This document shows, one piece after another, positions 27,937 through 36,895 of a stretch of DNA of 64,000 nt; positions within the stretch are counted from its first letter, which is position 1; every line of letters begins with the position of its first letter. The position numbers and the translations under genes are program-made. Source of the stretch: Devosia equisanguinis (GTDB lineage Bacteria; Pseudomonadota; Alphaproteobacteria; Rhizobiales; Devosiaceae). The notes below the pieces were generated by a model. The model had not been told where the DNA came from, did no database searches, and was given only the letters and a program-made list of their open reading frames with translations. Location: positions 62,001 through 126,000 of the forward strand of contig NZ_UZWD01000023.1 in assembly GCF_900631955.1 (NCBI RefSeq), in the 5' to 3' direction.

Positions 27937-28301
27937 CCCCGCTGGGTGCAAAATTACGCGCCATGCGCGAAGCGCGGGGGATTTCGCTGAAAGAGATGGC
28001 CGCGGCGCTCAATGTTTCGAGCGCCTATCTCTCCGCCCTCGAACATGGCAAGCGCGGCACGCCGACGAGCTTTTTGCTTCACCGCATGATCGCCTATTTC
28101 AACGTCATCTGGGACGAGGCGGAGGAATTGCAGCGCCTGGCCGAGATTTCCGACCCCAAGGTGACGATTGATACCGGGGGTCTCAGCCCCGAAGCGACCG
28201 AGTTGACCAATCGTCTGCGTGACGATATCGACCGGCTCGAGCCCGAAGATTTGAAGTTCTTGCGCGACGAGCTGGTAAAGCGGGCGGGGCGGAAGCGCTA
28301 G
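27933..28301 (+). CDS. XRE-family helix-turn-helix transcriptional regulator
   Basis: A 122-residue protein. The start is GTG at 27933, overlapping the Smr stop; upstream codons belong to the Smr frame. The HTH spans about 5-60: LRAMREARGISLKEMAAALNVSSAYLSALEHGKRG. The C-terminal half is acidic with possible coiled coil (EEAEELQRLAEI). The target is unknown. The same Smr-XRE pairing is frequent in Hyphomicrobiales, so the link is old, not a recent gain. Confidence 0.88.
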   Translation: MTPLGAKLRAMREARGISLKEMAAALNVSSAYLSALEHGKRGTPTSFLLHRMIAYFNVIWDEAEELQRLAEISDPKVTIDTGGLSPEATELTNRLRDDIDRLEPEDLKFLRDELVKRAGRKR

Positions 28302-28342
28302 CGCGCGGCGGCCAGCAAAACCCTTCACCCGTTGTTCTCGTC

Positions 28343-28472
28343 ATCACCCGGCTTGACCGGGTGATCCATCTTGAGCTCAGCGCCAGCCTTGGATTGCCCG
28401 GTCAAGCCGGGCAATGACGGTGGTGTAGGGCTTGGACCGGAAACAAAACACCCTCGGGTCGAGCCCGAGGGT
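28343..28472. repeat. Cluster of three palindromic hairpins (REP/RIME-like)
   Basis: Three near-perfect palindromes of 23 bases: 28343-28365 (arms ATCACCCGG/CCGGGTGAT), 28393-28415 (ATTGCCCGG/CCGGGCAAT) and 28450-28472 (ACCCTCGGG/CCCGAGGGT), each with a five-base centre such as CTTGA or TCAAG. They fill the gap between the converging XRE and hslU genes and may also end transcription. Related copies lie at 36318-36399 and 50798-50820. Confidence 0.8.
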
Positions 28473-28502
28473 GACGATCGAGTTTGTTGGCGATGTGGTG
28501 TT

Positions 28503-29813
28503 TTAAAGCACGAACTTGCTCAAGTCGGTATCGCCAGCCAGCACCCCGACCTTGTCGTGCACGAAGGCCGCGTCGATGGTGAGCGTTTCGCCGGATTTGT
28601 CAGGTGCGTCGAAGGAGATTTCCTCGACCAGCCGTTCCATCACCGTCTGCAGCCGGCGCGCGCCGATATTCTCGACCGTTGCATTGACCTTCACCGCCGC
28701 GTCGGCAATGGCCTCGATGGCGTCCTGGGTGAAATTGAGCGTCACCCCCTCGGTGCCCATCAGCGCCACATATTGCTTGATGAGGCTCGCCTCGGTATCG
28801 CCAAGAATGCCGATGAAATCCTCGCGCGTCAGTGCCTTGAGTTCCACCCGGATCGGCAGACGGCCCTGCAGTTCGGGCAAGAGGTCGCTCGGCTTGCTCA
28901 CGTGGAACGCACCGGAGGCAATGAACAGAATATGGTCGGTCTTGACCGGCCCATATTTGGTCGCGACGGTCGTGCCTTCGATCAGTGGCAGGAGATCACG
29001 CTGCACGCCTTCGCGCGACGGACCGCCCTGCACGCCGCCCTCGCGGGCCGCGACCTTGTCGATCTCGTCGATGAAGACGATGCCGTGGTTTTCCACCAGC
29101 TCGATGGCCTCGGTCTTGAGCTGATCCTGATCGAGCAGCTTGTCGGCTTCCTCCGCGATCAGCGGCTCATAGGCATCCTTGACCTTGATCTTGCGCTTGA
29201 CCCCGCGCCCGCCCATGGCCTGCTTGAACATGTCGGACAGGTTGATCATGCCGATGCCGCCATTGGGCATGCCGGGCATTTCAAAGCCGCCGGTATTGGT
29301 CGCCGGCTGCATCTCGATCTCGATTTCCTTGTCGTCGAGCTCGTTGTCCCGCAGCTTCCTGCGGAAACTGTCGCGGGTCGAGGGTGTCGCCGAGGTGCCG
29401 ACGAGGGCGTCGAGAACACGTTCTTCGGCATTGTGATGGGCCTGCGCCTGCACATCGCGGCGGCGCTTGTCGCGCAGCACGGTAATGCCCGCCTCGACGA
29501 GGTCGCGAACGATCTGCTCGACGTCGCGGCCGACATAGCCGACCTCGGTGAATTTGGTGGCTTCGACCTTGACGAAGGGGGCCTGGGCCAGCCGGGCGAG
29601 ACGCCGAGAAATCTCGGTCTTGCCGACACCGGTCGGCCCGATCATCAAAATATTCTTCGGAGATACCTCGCGGCGCAATTCGGGCGGCAGCTGCTGGCGG
29701 CGCCAGCGATTGCGCAAAGCCACGGCGACGGCGCGCTTTGCATCGGCCTGGCCCACAATATTGCGGTCGAGCTCGGAAACGATCTCGCGCGGGGAAAAAT
29801 TGGTTTCACTCAT
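28503..29813 (-). CDS. hslU: HslU ATPase subunit of the HslUV protease
   Basis: A 436-residue AAA+ unfoldase. The start [21 protein letters not shown] is typical and overlaps the acetyltransferase stop by 8 bases. Walker A is [15 protein letters not shown] (about 62-76), the I domain is about 110-245, Walker B VFIDEIDK, and the C-terminus DLSKFVL inserts into HslV. Expressed with hslV, with an acetyltransferase gene between the two. Confidence 0.97.
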   Translation of the reverse strand: MSETNFSPREIVSELDRNIVGQADAKRAVAVALRNRWRRQQLPPELRREVSPKNILMIGPTGVGKTEISRRLARLAQAPFVKVEATKFTEVGYVGRDVEQIVRDLVEAGITVLRDKRRRDVQAQAHHNAEERVLDALVGTSATPSTRDSFRRKLRDNELDDKEIEIEMQPATNTGGFEMPGMPNGGIGMINLSDMFKQAMGGRGVKRKIKVKDAYEPLIAEEADKLLDQDQLKTEAIELVENHGIVFIDEIDKVAAREGGVQGGPSREGVQRDLLPLIEGTTVATKYGPVKTDHILFIASGAFHVSKPSDLLPELQGRLPIRVELKALTREDFIGILGDTEASLIKQYVALMGTEGVTLNFTQDAIEAIADAAVKVNATVENIGARRLQTVMERLVEEISFDAPDKSGETLTIDAAFVHDKVGVLAGDTDLSKFVL

Positions 29814-30333
29814 GTTTTTCACTTTCGATGGGTGCCTTATCGAGGAAGCGCACCATCAGGTGTTCGTCGAGATATCGACCGTTCACGAAGAGATAGCGGG
29901 GCTCGGTGCCATAGGTCTCAAAGCCGAGCTTTTTATAGAGGCGGATCGCCGGCTCGTTTTCCGACCAGACGCCGAGATGGACCTGGATCACCCTGTCTTT
30001 TGCATAGTCGAGCAGGTGCTCGACCAAGGCCTTCGACATGCCCGTGCCGCGATGTTCCGGCTTCACATAGACCTGGATCATCCAGCCGCGATGGCGATCC
30101 TTGCTGCCGTCATTGCCGAGAAAGGCATTGATGCCGCCAAGTGATCCGTTCGGCAGCACGGCGCCGAAAATCGTCAGCGCCTTGAGCGTTTCCCTGATGT
30201 CCGCGTCCGATTTCTGCGAGAAACTTTCGGCAGAGGACAAAAAGGCCTCGGGATGGTTGACCAGCGCTTCGAGCCTGATGGCCCGATAGGCGTCGGCATC
30301 GTCCTCGCTCAACTGCCGGATGGAAAAGCTCAC
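29806..30333 (-). CDS. GNAT-family N-acetyltransferase
   Basis: A 175-residue acetyltransferase. The acetyl-CoA loop is in [22 protein letters not shown] (about 92-113), followed by [23 protein letters not shown], the usual GNAT ending. The substrate is unknown. It lies between hslV and hslU and overlaps both (GTGA at its start, 8 bases at its end), so it is translated from the HslUV message. Confidence 0.9.
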   Translation of the reverse strand: MSFSIRQLSEDDADAYRAIRLEALVNHPEAFLSSAESFSQKSDADIRETLKALTIFGAVLPNGSLGGINAFLGNDGSKDRHRGWMIQVYVKPEHRGTGMSKALVEHLLDYAKDRVIQVHLGVWSENEPAIRLYKKLGFETYGTEPRYLFVNGRYLDEHLMVRFLDKAPIESEKHE

Positions 30334-30890
30334 GCGTCCAACTCGATGGTTTCGACCGTCACATTGCCATTGGTATAGACGCAGATTTCCTCGGCGATCT
30401 TCATGGCGCGGCGGGCAATGTCCTCGGCATCGAGCTCGGTGGCCTGATGCAGGGCGAGCGCTGCCGAATGGGCGTAATTGCCGCCCGAGCCGATGGCGAT
30501 GACGCCATGGTCAGGGGTCAGCACATCGCCATTGCCGGTCAGCACCAGGGTGTCTTTTTTGTCGGCCACGATCATCATGGCTTCGAGTTTTCTGAGATAG
30601 CGGTCAGTGCGCCAGTCCTTGGCCAGCTCGACCGCGGCGCGCATCAACTGGTCGGGATATTGCACCAGCTTGGCTTCGAGCCGCTCGAACAGGGTGAAGG
30701 CATCGGCGGTGGAGCCGGCAAAACCGCCGATCACCTTGCCGTCCGCCAGCCGCCGCACCTTCTTGGCGCCATGCTTCATGACCGTTGGGCCCATGGAGAC
30801 CTGGCCATCGCCGGCGACCACGACCTTATTGCCCTTGCGCACGGAAACGATCGTCGTCCCGTGCCAGCCGGGATTTGTGTGTTCACTCAT
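30330..30890 (-). CDS. hslV: HslV peptidase subunit of the HslUV protease
   Basis: A 186-residue proteasome-like N-terminal-threonine peptidase. The start [11 protein letters not shown] gives a short propeptide; processing before TTIVSVRKG would expose the catalytic Thr12. Gly-rich AGDGQVSMG, the catalytic Lys region [21 protein letters not shown] and GSGGNYA are conserved. First gene of the hslV-GNAT-hslU operon; a candidate heat-shock promoter lies upstream. Confidence 0.96.
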   Translation of the reverse strand: MSEHTNPGWHGTTIVSVRKGNKVVVAGDGQVSMGPTVMKHGAKKVRRLADGKVIGGFAGSTADAFTLFERLEAKLVQYPDQLMRAAVELAKDWRTDRYLRKLEAMMIVADKKDTLVLTGNGDVLTPDHGVIAIGSGGNYAHSAALALHQATELDAEDIARRAMKIAEEICVYTNGNVTVETIELDA

Positions 30891-30918
30891 TGGGGGAATT
30901 ACTCCGAACTGTTGAGTG

Positions 30919-30948
30919 ATATTTAGGGGGCGAATGCGCGATTGCAAC
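30919..30948 (-). promoter_or_regulatory. Candidate RpoH (heat-shock) promoter of hslV
   Basis: On the minus strand GTTG, 17 bases, then CCTAAATA resembles the alphaproteobacterial sigma-32 pattern CTTG-N17/18-CYTATNT with two mismatches. It is about 30 bases before the hslV ATG. HslUV is a known heat-shock protease, which supports the reading. Confidence 0.45.
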
Positions 30949-31472
30949 AGAACCGTTGCAACAGACGTGCCAGATCGACGCCCGGCCTTTCGGCTGGCGC
31001 TGACACGGTAACGAACGGCCAATGGCCCAAAAATCGAACGTTCAAAGACAGGAGCCACTGGCCGTTCGTCACGGCATCGGCTTGCTTAGGGGGCCCGGTC
31101 TCAGGCGGAACCAATGTTGCAGGTCCGGCTGCCGGCTGGCGGAAGGCCCCGCTTGGCGCCGTGCTGCACACCTGTCAGTGCCAACAGGCTTCGGTGCACC
31201 ACGGCAAGGGTGATCCCGCCGTCTTCTGCCCACGCAGGGGAACGCCTTCCCCATCCGATCCTCCCCGCCCGGCCCTGCGTCGGGGCCGCGTGTGTGGCGG
31301 GGACAGAGCAAGAATAGGGGCGGGGATAAGTTCTGTGCGCTTTCCGCGGAGGGCAATGCTTGACTGGCCAGAGTGGGCGGCGGCTCCCGGGTGGGAAGCC
31401 CCTCGCGCTTACTCAATCTTCACGCGGCCATGCCTATCTGCTAGTGACCCGCAGACTGCCGGAGACCTCCCC
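30949..31472. other. Long structured intergenic region between hslV and hisB
   Basis: No credible gene was found in this part of the 582-base gap between divergent hslV and hisB. It is dense in hairpins: GGGGAA/TTCCCC at about 31236-31253, ACGGC/GCCGT with inner GGG/CCC near 31201-31221, CCTGT/ACAGG near 31171-31188 enclosed by TGCAC/GTGCA, and a 19-base imperfect inverted repeat (31008-31072). It could encode a structured RNA or the hisB leader. I could not match it to RNase P, tmRNA, SRP, 6S, TPP or cobalamin consensus elements by eye. Confidence 0.4.
31008..31072. repeat. Imperfect 19-base inverted repeat
   Basis: Left arm 31008-31026 (GTAACGAACGGCCAATGGC) and right arm 31054-31072 (GCCACTGGCCGTTCGTCAC) pair with two G-T type mismatches around a 27-base loop that includes the palindrome GAACGTTC. 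The mismatches are those tolerated in RNA, which suggests function at the RNA level. Confidence 0.7.
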
Positions 31473-32060
31473 ATGCGCACAGCAACCATCGCCCGCAAGA
31501 CCAATGAGACCGAGATTTCCGTCTCCATCAATCTCGACGGCACCGGCAGGCATGCGATGAAATCGGGGGTCGGCTTTTTCGACCACATGCTGGATCAGCT
31601 CAGCCGTCACTCCCTGATCGACATGGACGTCACCTGCAAGGGCGACCTCCACATCGATTTTCACCACACGGTGGAAGATGTCGGCATCGCGCTGGGCCAG
31701 GCGATCAAGCAGGCGCTCGGCGACAAGAAGGGCATCAACCGCTATGCCAGCGCCGACCTGCCGATGGATGGCACCCTGACCCGCGCCGCCGTGGATGTGT
31801 CGGGCCGCGCCTTTCTGGTGTTCAAGGCCGAATTCAGCCAGGCCAAGATCGGCGAGATCGACACCGAACTGTTCCGCGAGTTCTTCCAGGCGCTGGCCAT
31901 CAATGCCGGCATCACGCTCCATATCGAGAACTTCTATTTCGACAACAACCATCACCTGGCCGAGTCCATGTTCAAGGCGGTGGCGCGGGCCTTGCGCCAG
32001 GCGGTGGAGATCGATCCGCGCATGGCTGACGCCGTGCCCAGCACCAAGGGCACGCTCTGA
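31473..32060 (+). CDS. hisB: Imidazoleglycerol-phosphate dehydratase
   Basis: A 195-residue monofunctional IGPD of histidine synthesis (step 6). [20 protein letters not shown] is the start. The manganese-binding motifs are [10 protein letters not shown] and [14 protein letters not shown]. Length is usual for enzymes without the phosphatase half. First gene of the hisB-hisH-hisA-orf-hisF-hisE-coaA series. Confidence 0.96.
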   Translation: MRTATIARKTNETEISVSINLDGTGRHAMKSGVGFFDHMLDQLSRHSLIDMDVTCKGDLHIDFHHTVEDVGIALGQAIKQALGDKKGINRYASADLPMDGTLTRAAVDVSGRAFLVFKAEFSQAKIGEIDTELFREFFQALAINAGITLHIENFYFDNNHHLAESMFKAVARALRQAVEIDPRMADAVPSTKGTL

Positions 32061-32110
32061 GGCTTTTGTTTCCTGTGCTTTTGCACTAAGTGAGCCTCAA
32101 CCACGGAATG

Positions 32111-32180
32111 TGTCACCCCGGCAGAGGCCGGGGCCCATCCTGAGATCTGGAGATGGATCCTGGCCTGCGCCGGGATGACA
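32111..32180. repeat. 70-base mosaic palindromic element, copy 1
   Basis: Bounded by TGTCACCCCGG and CCGGGATGACA. It has two hairpins, CCCCGGC/GCCGGGG and TCCTGGC/GCCGGGA, flanking CCATCCTGAGATCT. An equal-length copy at 34946-35015 keeps both hairpins with compensating base changes. It lies between hisB and hisH. Similar to rhizobial intergenic mosaic elements. Confidence 0.8.
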
Positions 32181-32233
32181 TCGAGGGTGTGGGGCCTTCG
32201 CGCCATGCTCTTAAACTTCGTAGGAGCCCGCCA

Positions 32234-32887
32234 ATGAGCACCATTGCCATCATCGATTACGGCGCCGGCAATCTGCGCTCGGCCGCCAAGGCCTTTGAGC
32301 GGGTGGCGCATGAGCAGGCCAAGGGCGACACGATCATCGTCACCGCCGATCCCGAAACCGTCCGCTCTGCCGATCGCATCATGCTGCCCGGCGTCGGCGC
32401 CTTTGCCGATTGCATGGCGGGGCTCGAGGCGGTCGCCGGCATGATCGAGGTTTTGGACGACAAGGTCATCAAGGGCGGCACGCCTTTTCTCGGCGTCTGC
32501 GTCGGCATGCAGCTGCTCGCCAGCGAAGGCCGCGAGAAGGTCGTGACCAAGGGTCTGGGCTGGATTCCCGGCGCGGTCGAAAAGATCGCCCCTTCCGATC
32601 CGACGCTCAAGATTCCGCATATGGGTTGGAACACCATTTCCGTTCCCCGTCCGCATGCCTTGCTTTCCGGCATCGAAACTGGGCCGAACGGGTTGCACGC
32701 CTATTTCGTGCACTCATACCACCTGCGCAGCGACGAGCCCGCCCACACCATCGCCACCACCGATTATGGTGGGGCGCTGACGGCCTGTGTCGGCCGCGAC
32801 AATATTTTCGGCACCCAGTTCCATCCGGAAAAAAGCCAGGCGCTGGGGCTGAAGCTGATCGAGAACTTTCTGGCATGGGCGCCGTGA
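32234..32887 (+). CDS. hisH: Imidazole glycerol phosphate synthase, glutamine amidotransferase subunit
   Basis: A 217-residue class I amidotransferase that supplies ammonia to HisF. The start MSTIAIIDYGAGNLRS is standard. The catalytic Cys is in FLGVCVGMQLL (about 90) and the His-Glu pair in GTQFHPEKSQ (about 200). A 70-base mosaic repeat lies just upstream. Confidence 0.96.
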   Translation: MSTIAIIDYGAGNLRSAAKAFERVAHEQAKGDTIIVTADPETVRSADRIMLPGVGAFADCMAGLEAVAGMIEVLDDKVIKGGTPFLGVCVGMQLLASEGREKVVTKGLGWIPGAVEKIAPSDPTLKIPHMGWNTISVPRPHALLSGIETGPNGLHAYFVHSYHLRSDEPAHTIATTDYGGALTACVGRDNIFGTQFHPEKSQALGLKLIENFLAWAP

Positions 32888-32892
32888 TTGGC

Positions 32893-33009
32893 CCCTACCC
32901 AACCTCCCCCGGAAATCGGGGGAGGAGCCGCGTCGTTGATGTGGCTCTGTCTATGATTGAACGCCGGCCCGCTCCTCCCCCTCCTCCAGGGGGAGGCTGG
33001 GTGGGGGTC
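32893..33009. repeat. C-rich/G-rich palindromic intergenic element
   Basis: Hairpin CCTCCCCCG/CGGGGGAGG (32903-32925) and a second arm pair (about 32973-33008), the whole flanked by complementary CCCAACCTCCCCC and GGGGGAGGCTGGG. Fills the hisH-hisA gap. Similar elements lie at 44028-44117 and 60302-60410. Confidence 0.7.
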
Positions 33010-33029
33010 TTTTTCGTGAGTGCAAAACC

Positions 33030-33761
33030 ATGATCCTCTTCCCCGCCATCGACCTCAAGGACGGCCAGTGCGTGCGCCTGAAACTGGGCGACATGGATCA
33101 GGCGACGGTCTTCAACGACGATCCCGCCGCGCAGGCGAAGTCGTTTGAGGACCAGGGGTTCGACTATCTGCACGTGGTGGATCTCAACGGTGCCTTTGCC
33201 GGCGAGAGCGTCAATGGCGCGGCGGTGGAAGCCATCCTCAAGAATGTAAAATTCCCGGTCCAGCTCGGCGGCGGTATCAGAAATCTCGGCCATATCGAGA
33301 GCTGGCTCGACAAGGGCCTGGCCCGCGTCATTCTCGGCACCGTGGCGGTGCGCGATCCGGCGCTGGTGAAAGAGGCCGCCGCAAAATGGCCCGGCCAGGT
33401 CGCCGTGGGGATCGATGCGCGCAAGGGCATGGTGGCGGTGGAAGGCTGGGCCGAAACCTCCGAGCTCTCCGTCATCGAACTGGCCAAGCGTTTTGAAGGC
33501 GCTGGCGTCGCGGCCATCATCTATACCGATATCGATCGCGATGGCGTGCTGGCCGGCATCAATTGGGACTCGACGCTGGAGCTGGCCCGCGCCACTACCA
33601 TTCCGGTGATCGCCTCGGGCGGGCTGGCCTCCATGGCCGATATCGAACGCATGACCCAACCCGAATACCAGGTGCTCGAAGGCGCCATTTCCGGCCGGGC
33701 GCTGTACGATGGGCGCATTGATTCACGTGAAGCACTGGCGCTTCTGAGGGCGGCGGCATGA
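33030..33761 (+). CDS. hisA: Phosphoribosylformimino-5-aminoimidazole carboxamide ribotide isomerase
   Basis: A 243-residue TIM-barrel isomerase, step 4 of histidine synthesis. The catalytic Asp residues are in [14 protein letters not shown] (about residue 8) and YTDIDRDG (about 169). The phosphate-binding GGGIR and ASGG repeats are present. It overlaps the following membrane-protein gene by four bases. A parS-like core TTCACGTGAA falls inside the 3' end. Confidence 0.96.
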   Translation: MILFPAIDLKDGQCVRLKLGDMDQATVFNDDPAAQAKSFEDQGFDYLHVVDLNGAFAGESVNGAAVEAILKNVKFPVQLGGGIRNLGHIESWLDKGLARVILGTVAVRDPALVKEAAAKWPGQVAVGIDARKGMVAVEGWAETSELSVIELAKRFEGAGVAAIIYTDIDRDGVLAGINWDSTLELARATTIPVIASGGLASMADIERMTQPEYQVLEGAISGRALYDGRIDSREALALLRAAA

Positions 33762-34087
33762 ACGCGGCGCGGCCCTCCCGCTTTCCGTGGTGGGCCTATG
33801 GCGTCGCGATTGTCGTCATTGTGCTGTTCGCAGCCGCCCCGCTGATTGGCGTTCTCATCGCCTCCGGCCTGGCCGAGGCCAATGGCTGCATGCTCAATGA
33901 AGGCTCGGTCAATCCCTGCGTCATCCTTGGTGCAGATTGGGGCGGGGCGCTTTATACGCTCTTCGTCCTCGGCTGGTTCATGCTGGCCACCATGCCTTTG
34001 GGCGGCGGCGCGCTGATCGTGCTGGTCGTCGTCTTCATCATCCACTATCTCGCTTGGCGCAACGCACAGGATGCACAGGTAAAATGA
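33758..34087 (+). CDS. Small membrane protein of unknown function within the his operon
   Basis: A 109-residue protein with two clear hydrophobic helices (about 13-38 and 64-100) separated by a short polar loop containing two cysteines ([17 protein letters not shown]). No family recognised. Its ATG overlaps the hisA stop and its stop overlaps the hisF start, each by four bases, so it is translated as part of the his message. It may simply be carried along, or be a membrane protein linked to this pathway. Confidence 0.8.
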   Translation: MNAARPSRFPWWAYGVAIVVIVLFAAAPLIGVLIASGLAEANGCMLNEGSVNPCVILGADWGGALYTLFVLGWFMLATMPLGGGALIVLVVVFIIHYLAWRNAQDAQVK

Positions 34088-34893
34088 CCCTCAAGACCCG
34101 CATCATTCCCTGTCTCGACGTCGCCGGCGGCCGTGTGGTCAAGGGTGTGCAATTCGTCGATCTGGTCGATGCCGGCGATCCCGTCGAAGCGGCAATGGCC
34201 TATGACGCTGCCGGCGCCGACGAATTGACCTTCCTCGATATCACTGCCAGCCATGAAGGCCGCGACACCATTTTCGACGTGGTGGCGCGCACGGCCGAGC
34301 ATTGCTTCATGCCGGTCACGGTGGGTGGCGGGGTGCGCAGCATCGAGGACATCCGCAAGCTTCTATTGGCCGGCGCCGACAAGGTGGCGATCAATTCCGC
34401 GGCGGTGAGCGATCCCGATTTCATCGCCCGCGCCGCAGACAAGTTCGGCAATCAATGCATCGTCGTTTCGGTGGATGCCAAGCAGCGGCTCGACGCCAAG
34501 CTGGGTGGCGACAATCGCAGCGCCTGGGAAATCTACACCCATGGCGGTCGCAAGCCGACCGGCATCGATGCGGTGGAATTCGCGGCGCGCATGGTCGAGC
34601 GCGGCGCCGGCGAATTGCTGGTGACCTCGATGGACCGTGACGGCACCAAATCCGGCTTCGACCTCAAGCTGACCCGCGCCATTGCCGACGCCGTCGAAGT
34701 CCCGGTCATCGCCTCGGGCGGCGTGGGGACGCTGCAGGATCTGGTCGATGGCGTGACCGAGGGCCATGCCAGCGCCGTGCTCGCTGCCTCCATCTTCCAC
34801 TTTGGGACGTTCACCATTCCCGAGGCCAAGGCCTATATGGCCGAGCATGGCATCGCCATGCGGCTCGATGCGAGCGGCGCGCAGGCGGCTTAA
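34084..34893 (+). CDS. hisF: Imidazole glycerol phosphate synthase, cyclase subunit
   Basis: A 269-residue TIM barrel that joins ammonia from HisH with PRFAR to form IGP and AICAR. The start [21 protein letters not shown] is canonical; Asp11 and the Asp in [14 protein letters not shown] are the catalytic pair. ATGA overlap with the preceding membrane-protein gene. Confidence 0.97.
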   Translation: MTLKTRIIPCLDVAGGRVVKGVQFVDLVDAGDPVEAAMAYDAAGADELTFLDITASHEGRDTIFDVVARTAEHCFMPVTVGGGVRSIEDIRKLLLAGADKVAINSAAVSDPDFIARAADKFGNQCIVVSVDAKQRLDAKLGGDNRSAWEIYTHGGRKPTGIDAVEFAARMVERGAGELLVTSMDRDGTKSGFDLKLTRAIADAVEVPVIASGGVGTLQDLVDGVTEGHASAVLAASIFHFGTFTIPEAKAYMAEHGIAMRLDASGAQAA

Positions 34894-34945
34894 GTCTGAG
34901 ATGACGGCAGGCCGAAATTTTGCTCTAAGCCGTAACCACGCACGA

Positions 34946-35015
34946 TGTCATCCCGGCGCAGGCCGGGATCCATCCTGAGATCTCAAGTTGGGCCCCGGCC
35001 TTCGCCGGGGTGACA
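34946..35015. repeat. 70-base mosaic palindromic element, copy 2
   Basis: Bounded by TGTCATCCCGG and CCGGGGTGACA, with hairpins TCCCGGC/GCCGGGA and CCCCGGC/GCCGGGG around CCATCCTGAGATCT. Same length and orientation as copy 1 at 32111. It lies between hisF and hisE. Confidence 0.8.
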
Positions 35016-35034
35016 CCCAAAGAGTGGGACCATA

Positions 35035-35352
35035 ATGACGCTCGAAGAACTCGAAGCCCGTATCGCCCTGCGGGCGGCCGCCTCCCCCGAGGAAAGCTAT
35101 ACGGCGAAGCTGATTGCCCGCGGCATCAACAAGGCCGCGCAAAAGGTGGGCGAGGAAGCCACCGAGGCCGTCATTGCCGCTGTTACCGGCGACCGGGCCG
35201 AGCTGGTCAAGGAATCCGCAGACCTGCTCTACCATCTCCTGGTGGTGCTGAAGGCGGCCGACATTCCCCTCGGCGAAGTCATGGCTGAGCTCGATGCGCG
35301 CACGGCCCAATCGGGTCTCGCCGAAAAGGCAGCGCGGAAGGACCGGAACTGA
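35035..35352 (+). CDS. hisE: Phosphoribosyl-ATP pyrophosphatase
   Basis: A 105-residue all-alpha MazG-like enzyme, step 2 of histidine synthesis. The metal site is in [13 protein letters not shown] and [13 protein letters not shown]. It is separate from HisI, as is usual in alphaproteobacteria. coaA starts one base after its stop codon. Confidence 0.95.
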   Translation: MTLEELEARIALRAAASPEESYTAKLIARGINKAAQKVGEEATEAVIAAVTGDRAELVKESADLLYHLLVVLKAADIPLGEVMAELDARTAQSGLAEKAARKDRN

Positions 35353-35353
35353 T

Positions 35354-36304
35354 ATGGCCAAGCGCCCCCCTGCCCTCGATCCCTATCGTCACTTCACCAA
35401 GCAGCAGTGGAGTGATCTGCGCAACGGCCAGCCCATGACGCTGGGCGAGGCCGATATCGAACGGCTGCGCTCGCTGACCGATCCCATTTCCCTGGCCGAG
35501 GCCGAGGAAATCTACCTGCCGCTGTCCCGCCTACTGTCCTATTACGTCGAGGCCATCCAGGGCCTGCACCACGTTTCGACGCGCTTCCTCAACGCCCCCA
35601 ATGACAAGGTTCCCTTCATCATCGGCGTGGCCGGTTCGGTGGCGGTAGGCAAGTCCACCACCTCGCGTATCCTGCAGGCTTTGCTCAGCCGCTGGCCGTC
35701 CAGTCCCAAGGTCGATCTGGTGACAACCGACGGGTTCCTGCATCCCAATCGGGTGCTCGAAGAGCGCGGCCTGATGCAGCGCAAGGGCTTTCCGGAAAGC
35801 TATGATCGCGCCCGCTTCGTCAACTTCCTCGCCGACATAAAGTCCGGCAAGGGCAAGGTAGCGGTCCCGGTCTATTCGCACCTGGTCTATGACGTGGTCC
35901 CCGGCGAGGAAGTCATCATCGACCGGCCGGATATCCTGATCGTCGAAGGGCTCAATATTCTCCAACCCGGCGACCTGCCCCGCGACGGCGCACCGATCCT
36001 GTTTGCCTCCGACTTCATCGACTTCTCGATCTATATCGACGCCGATGTCGAGGATCTGCGCGACTGGTACATCACCCGCTTCTTCCGCCTGCGCGACACC
36101 GCCTTCCGCGATCCGACCTCCTTCTTCCGCAAATTCTCGGAAATGAGCGAGGAAGAGGCCGGCGCTTTCGGCCGCAATGTCTGGGAAACCATCAACCTGC
36201 CCAACCTGCTCGAAAACGTGCTGCCCACCCGCAGCCGCGCCGATCTGGTGCTCAAGAAGGGCAGGGATCATCGGGTGGAAGAGGTAAAGCTGCGGCGGCT
36301 GTAA
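35354..36304 (+). CDS. coaA: Pantothenate kinase, type I
   Basis: A 316-residue kinase for the first step of CoA synthesis. The start [15 protein letters not shown] is one base after the hisE stop. P-loop [17 protein letters not shown] (about 94-110), [13 protein letters not shown], and [16 protein letters not shown] are typical. Gene order hisF-hisE-coaA is conserved in rhizobia. Confidence 0.96.
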   Translation: MAKRPPALDPYRHFTKQQWSDLRNGQPMTLGEADIERLRSLTDPISLAEAEEIYLPLSRLLSYYVEAIQGLHHVSTRFLNAPNDKVPFIIGVAGSVAVGKSTTSRILQALLSRWPSSPKVDLVTTDGFLHPNRVLEERGLMQRKGFPESYDRARFVNFLADIKSGKGKVAVPVYSHLVYDVVPGEEVIIDRPDILIVEGLNILQPGDLPRDGAPILFASDFIDFSIYIDADVEDLRDWYITRFFRLRDTAFRDPTSFFRKFSEMSEEEAGAFGRNVWETINLPNLLENVLPTRSRADLVLKKGRDHRVEEVKLRRL

Positions 36305-36317
36305 CAACCCAAGATGG

Positions 36318-36399
36318 ACCACCCGGTCAAACCGGGTGGTGACGATTGTCAAAAGACCCGATGCAGCCACACCGTCATTGCCCGGCTTGACCGGGCAAT
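36318..36399. repeat. Pair of 23-base palindromes (REP/RIME-like)
   Basis: 36318-36340 (arms ACCACCCGG/CCGGGTGGT) and 36377-36399 (ATTGCCCGG/CCGGGCAAT), same family as 28343-28472. Located between converging coaA and the VOC gene. Confidence 0.8.
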
Positions 36400-36423
36400 C
36401 CAGCTTCGGCGATCAACAACCCC

Positions 36424-36774
36424 CTAATATGTCCCCTGCTGCGGCTGGCTGAGGATGATGAGATTCCCGTCCGGGTCGCGCAGTTTTGCCGTCTTGAAGA
36501 AATCGCCGATGGCCTTGGCGACGGGCTTGATGCCGTGCATTTCGAGCCGCGCCAGCTCGTCGGCAATATCGTCGACGATCAACATGGTGACGCTGGCGCC
36601 GGCACGGTCCTGGTCGGTCATCACATGCACCCAGCCGCCGCCGGGCAGTTTCCATTCCGCCACATCGGACATGGTGCGGGCATCGGCCGGGCGGCCGAAC
36701 AGATATTCGTACCAGACAAGGGAGTTGCCGAGATCTTCCACGGCGATTCCGGCCAGCACATTGGTGAGGGTCAT
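36424..36774 (-). CDS. VOC/glyoxalase-fold protein
   Basis: A 116-residue protein of the vicinal oxygen chelate superfamily. The N-terminal beta-alpha module VLAGIAVEDLGNSLVWYEYLFGRPAD and the C-terminal FKTAKLRDPDGNLIILSQ are typical; the metal position Glu in AEWKLPGGG seems present. Substrate unknown. Single gene divergent from dapB. Confidence 0.85.
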   Translation of the reverse strand: MTLTNVLAGIAVEDLGNSLVWYEYLFGRPADARTMSDVAEWKLPGGGWVHVMTDQDRAGASVTMLIVDDIADELARLEMHGIKPVAKAIGDFFKTAKLRDPDGNLIILSQPQQGTY

Positions 36775-36895
36775 GAAGCGTTCCGTCTCCTGGCTCTTGG
36801 CGCGAATCGTAACACAGACCCGGTCCGCGCGGCACCATGGTTGGCGTCATCCTTTGGCGCTGCTATAGGCGGGTGGAATGTGTGGAGTTTGCGGC

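Noticed and set aside
28302-28502. CRISPR-like array of repeats
   Set aside because: The three units are palindromes with different arms and unequal spacing, with no constant direct repeat or spacers.
31081-31260. Cobalamin, TPP, 6S, SRP, RNase P or tmRNA identity for the structured gap
   Set aside because: Short matches such as GCCACTG, CTGAGA and GGGAAGGCG occur, but not in the order or with the other conserved blocks of those RNAs.
31069-31416. 115-codon minus-strand frame in the hslV-hisB gap
   Set aside because: Pro/Arg-rich, no motif, no ribosome site, and it covers strong hairpins; more likely non-coding.
30942-31472. Very long N-terminal extension of hisB (372 codons)
   Set aside because: HisB family proteins start at [12 protein letters not shown]; the upstream part has no homology-like features and is structured DNA.
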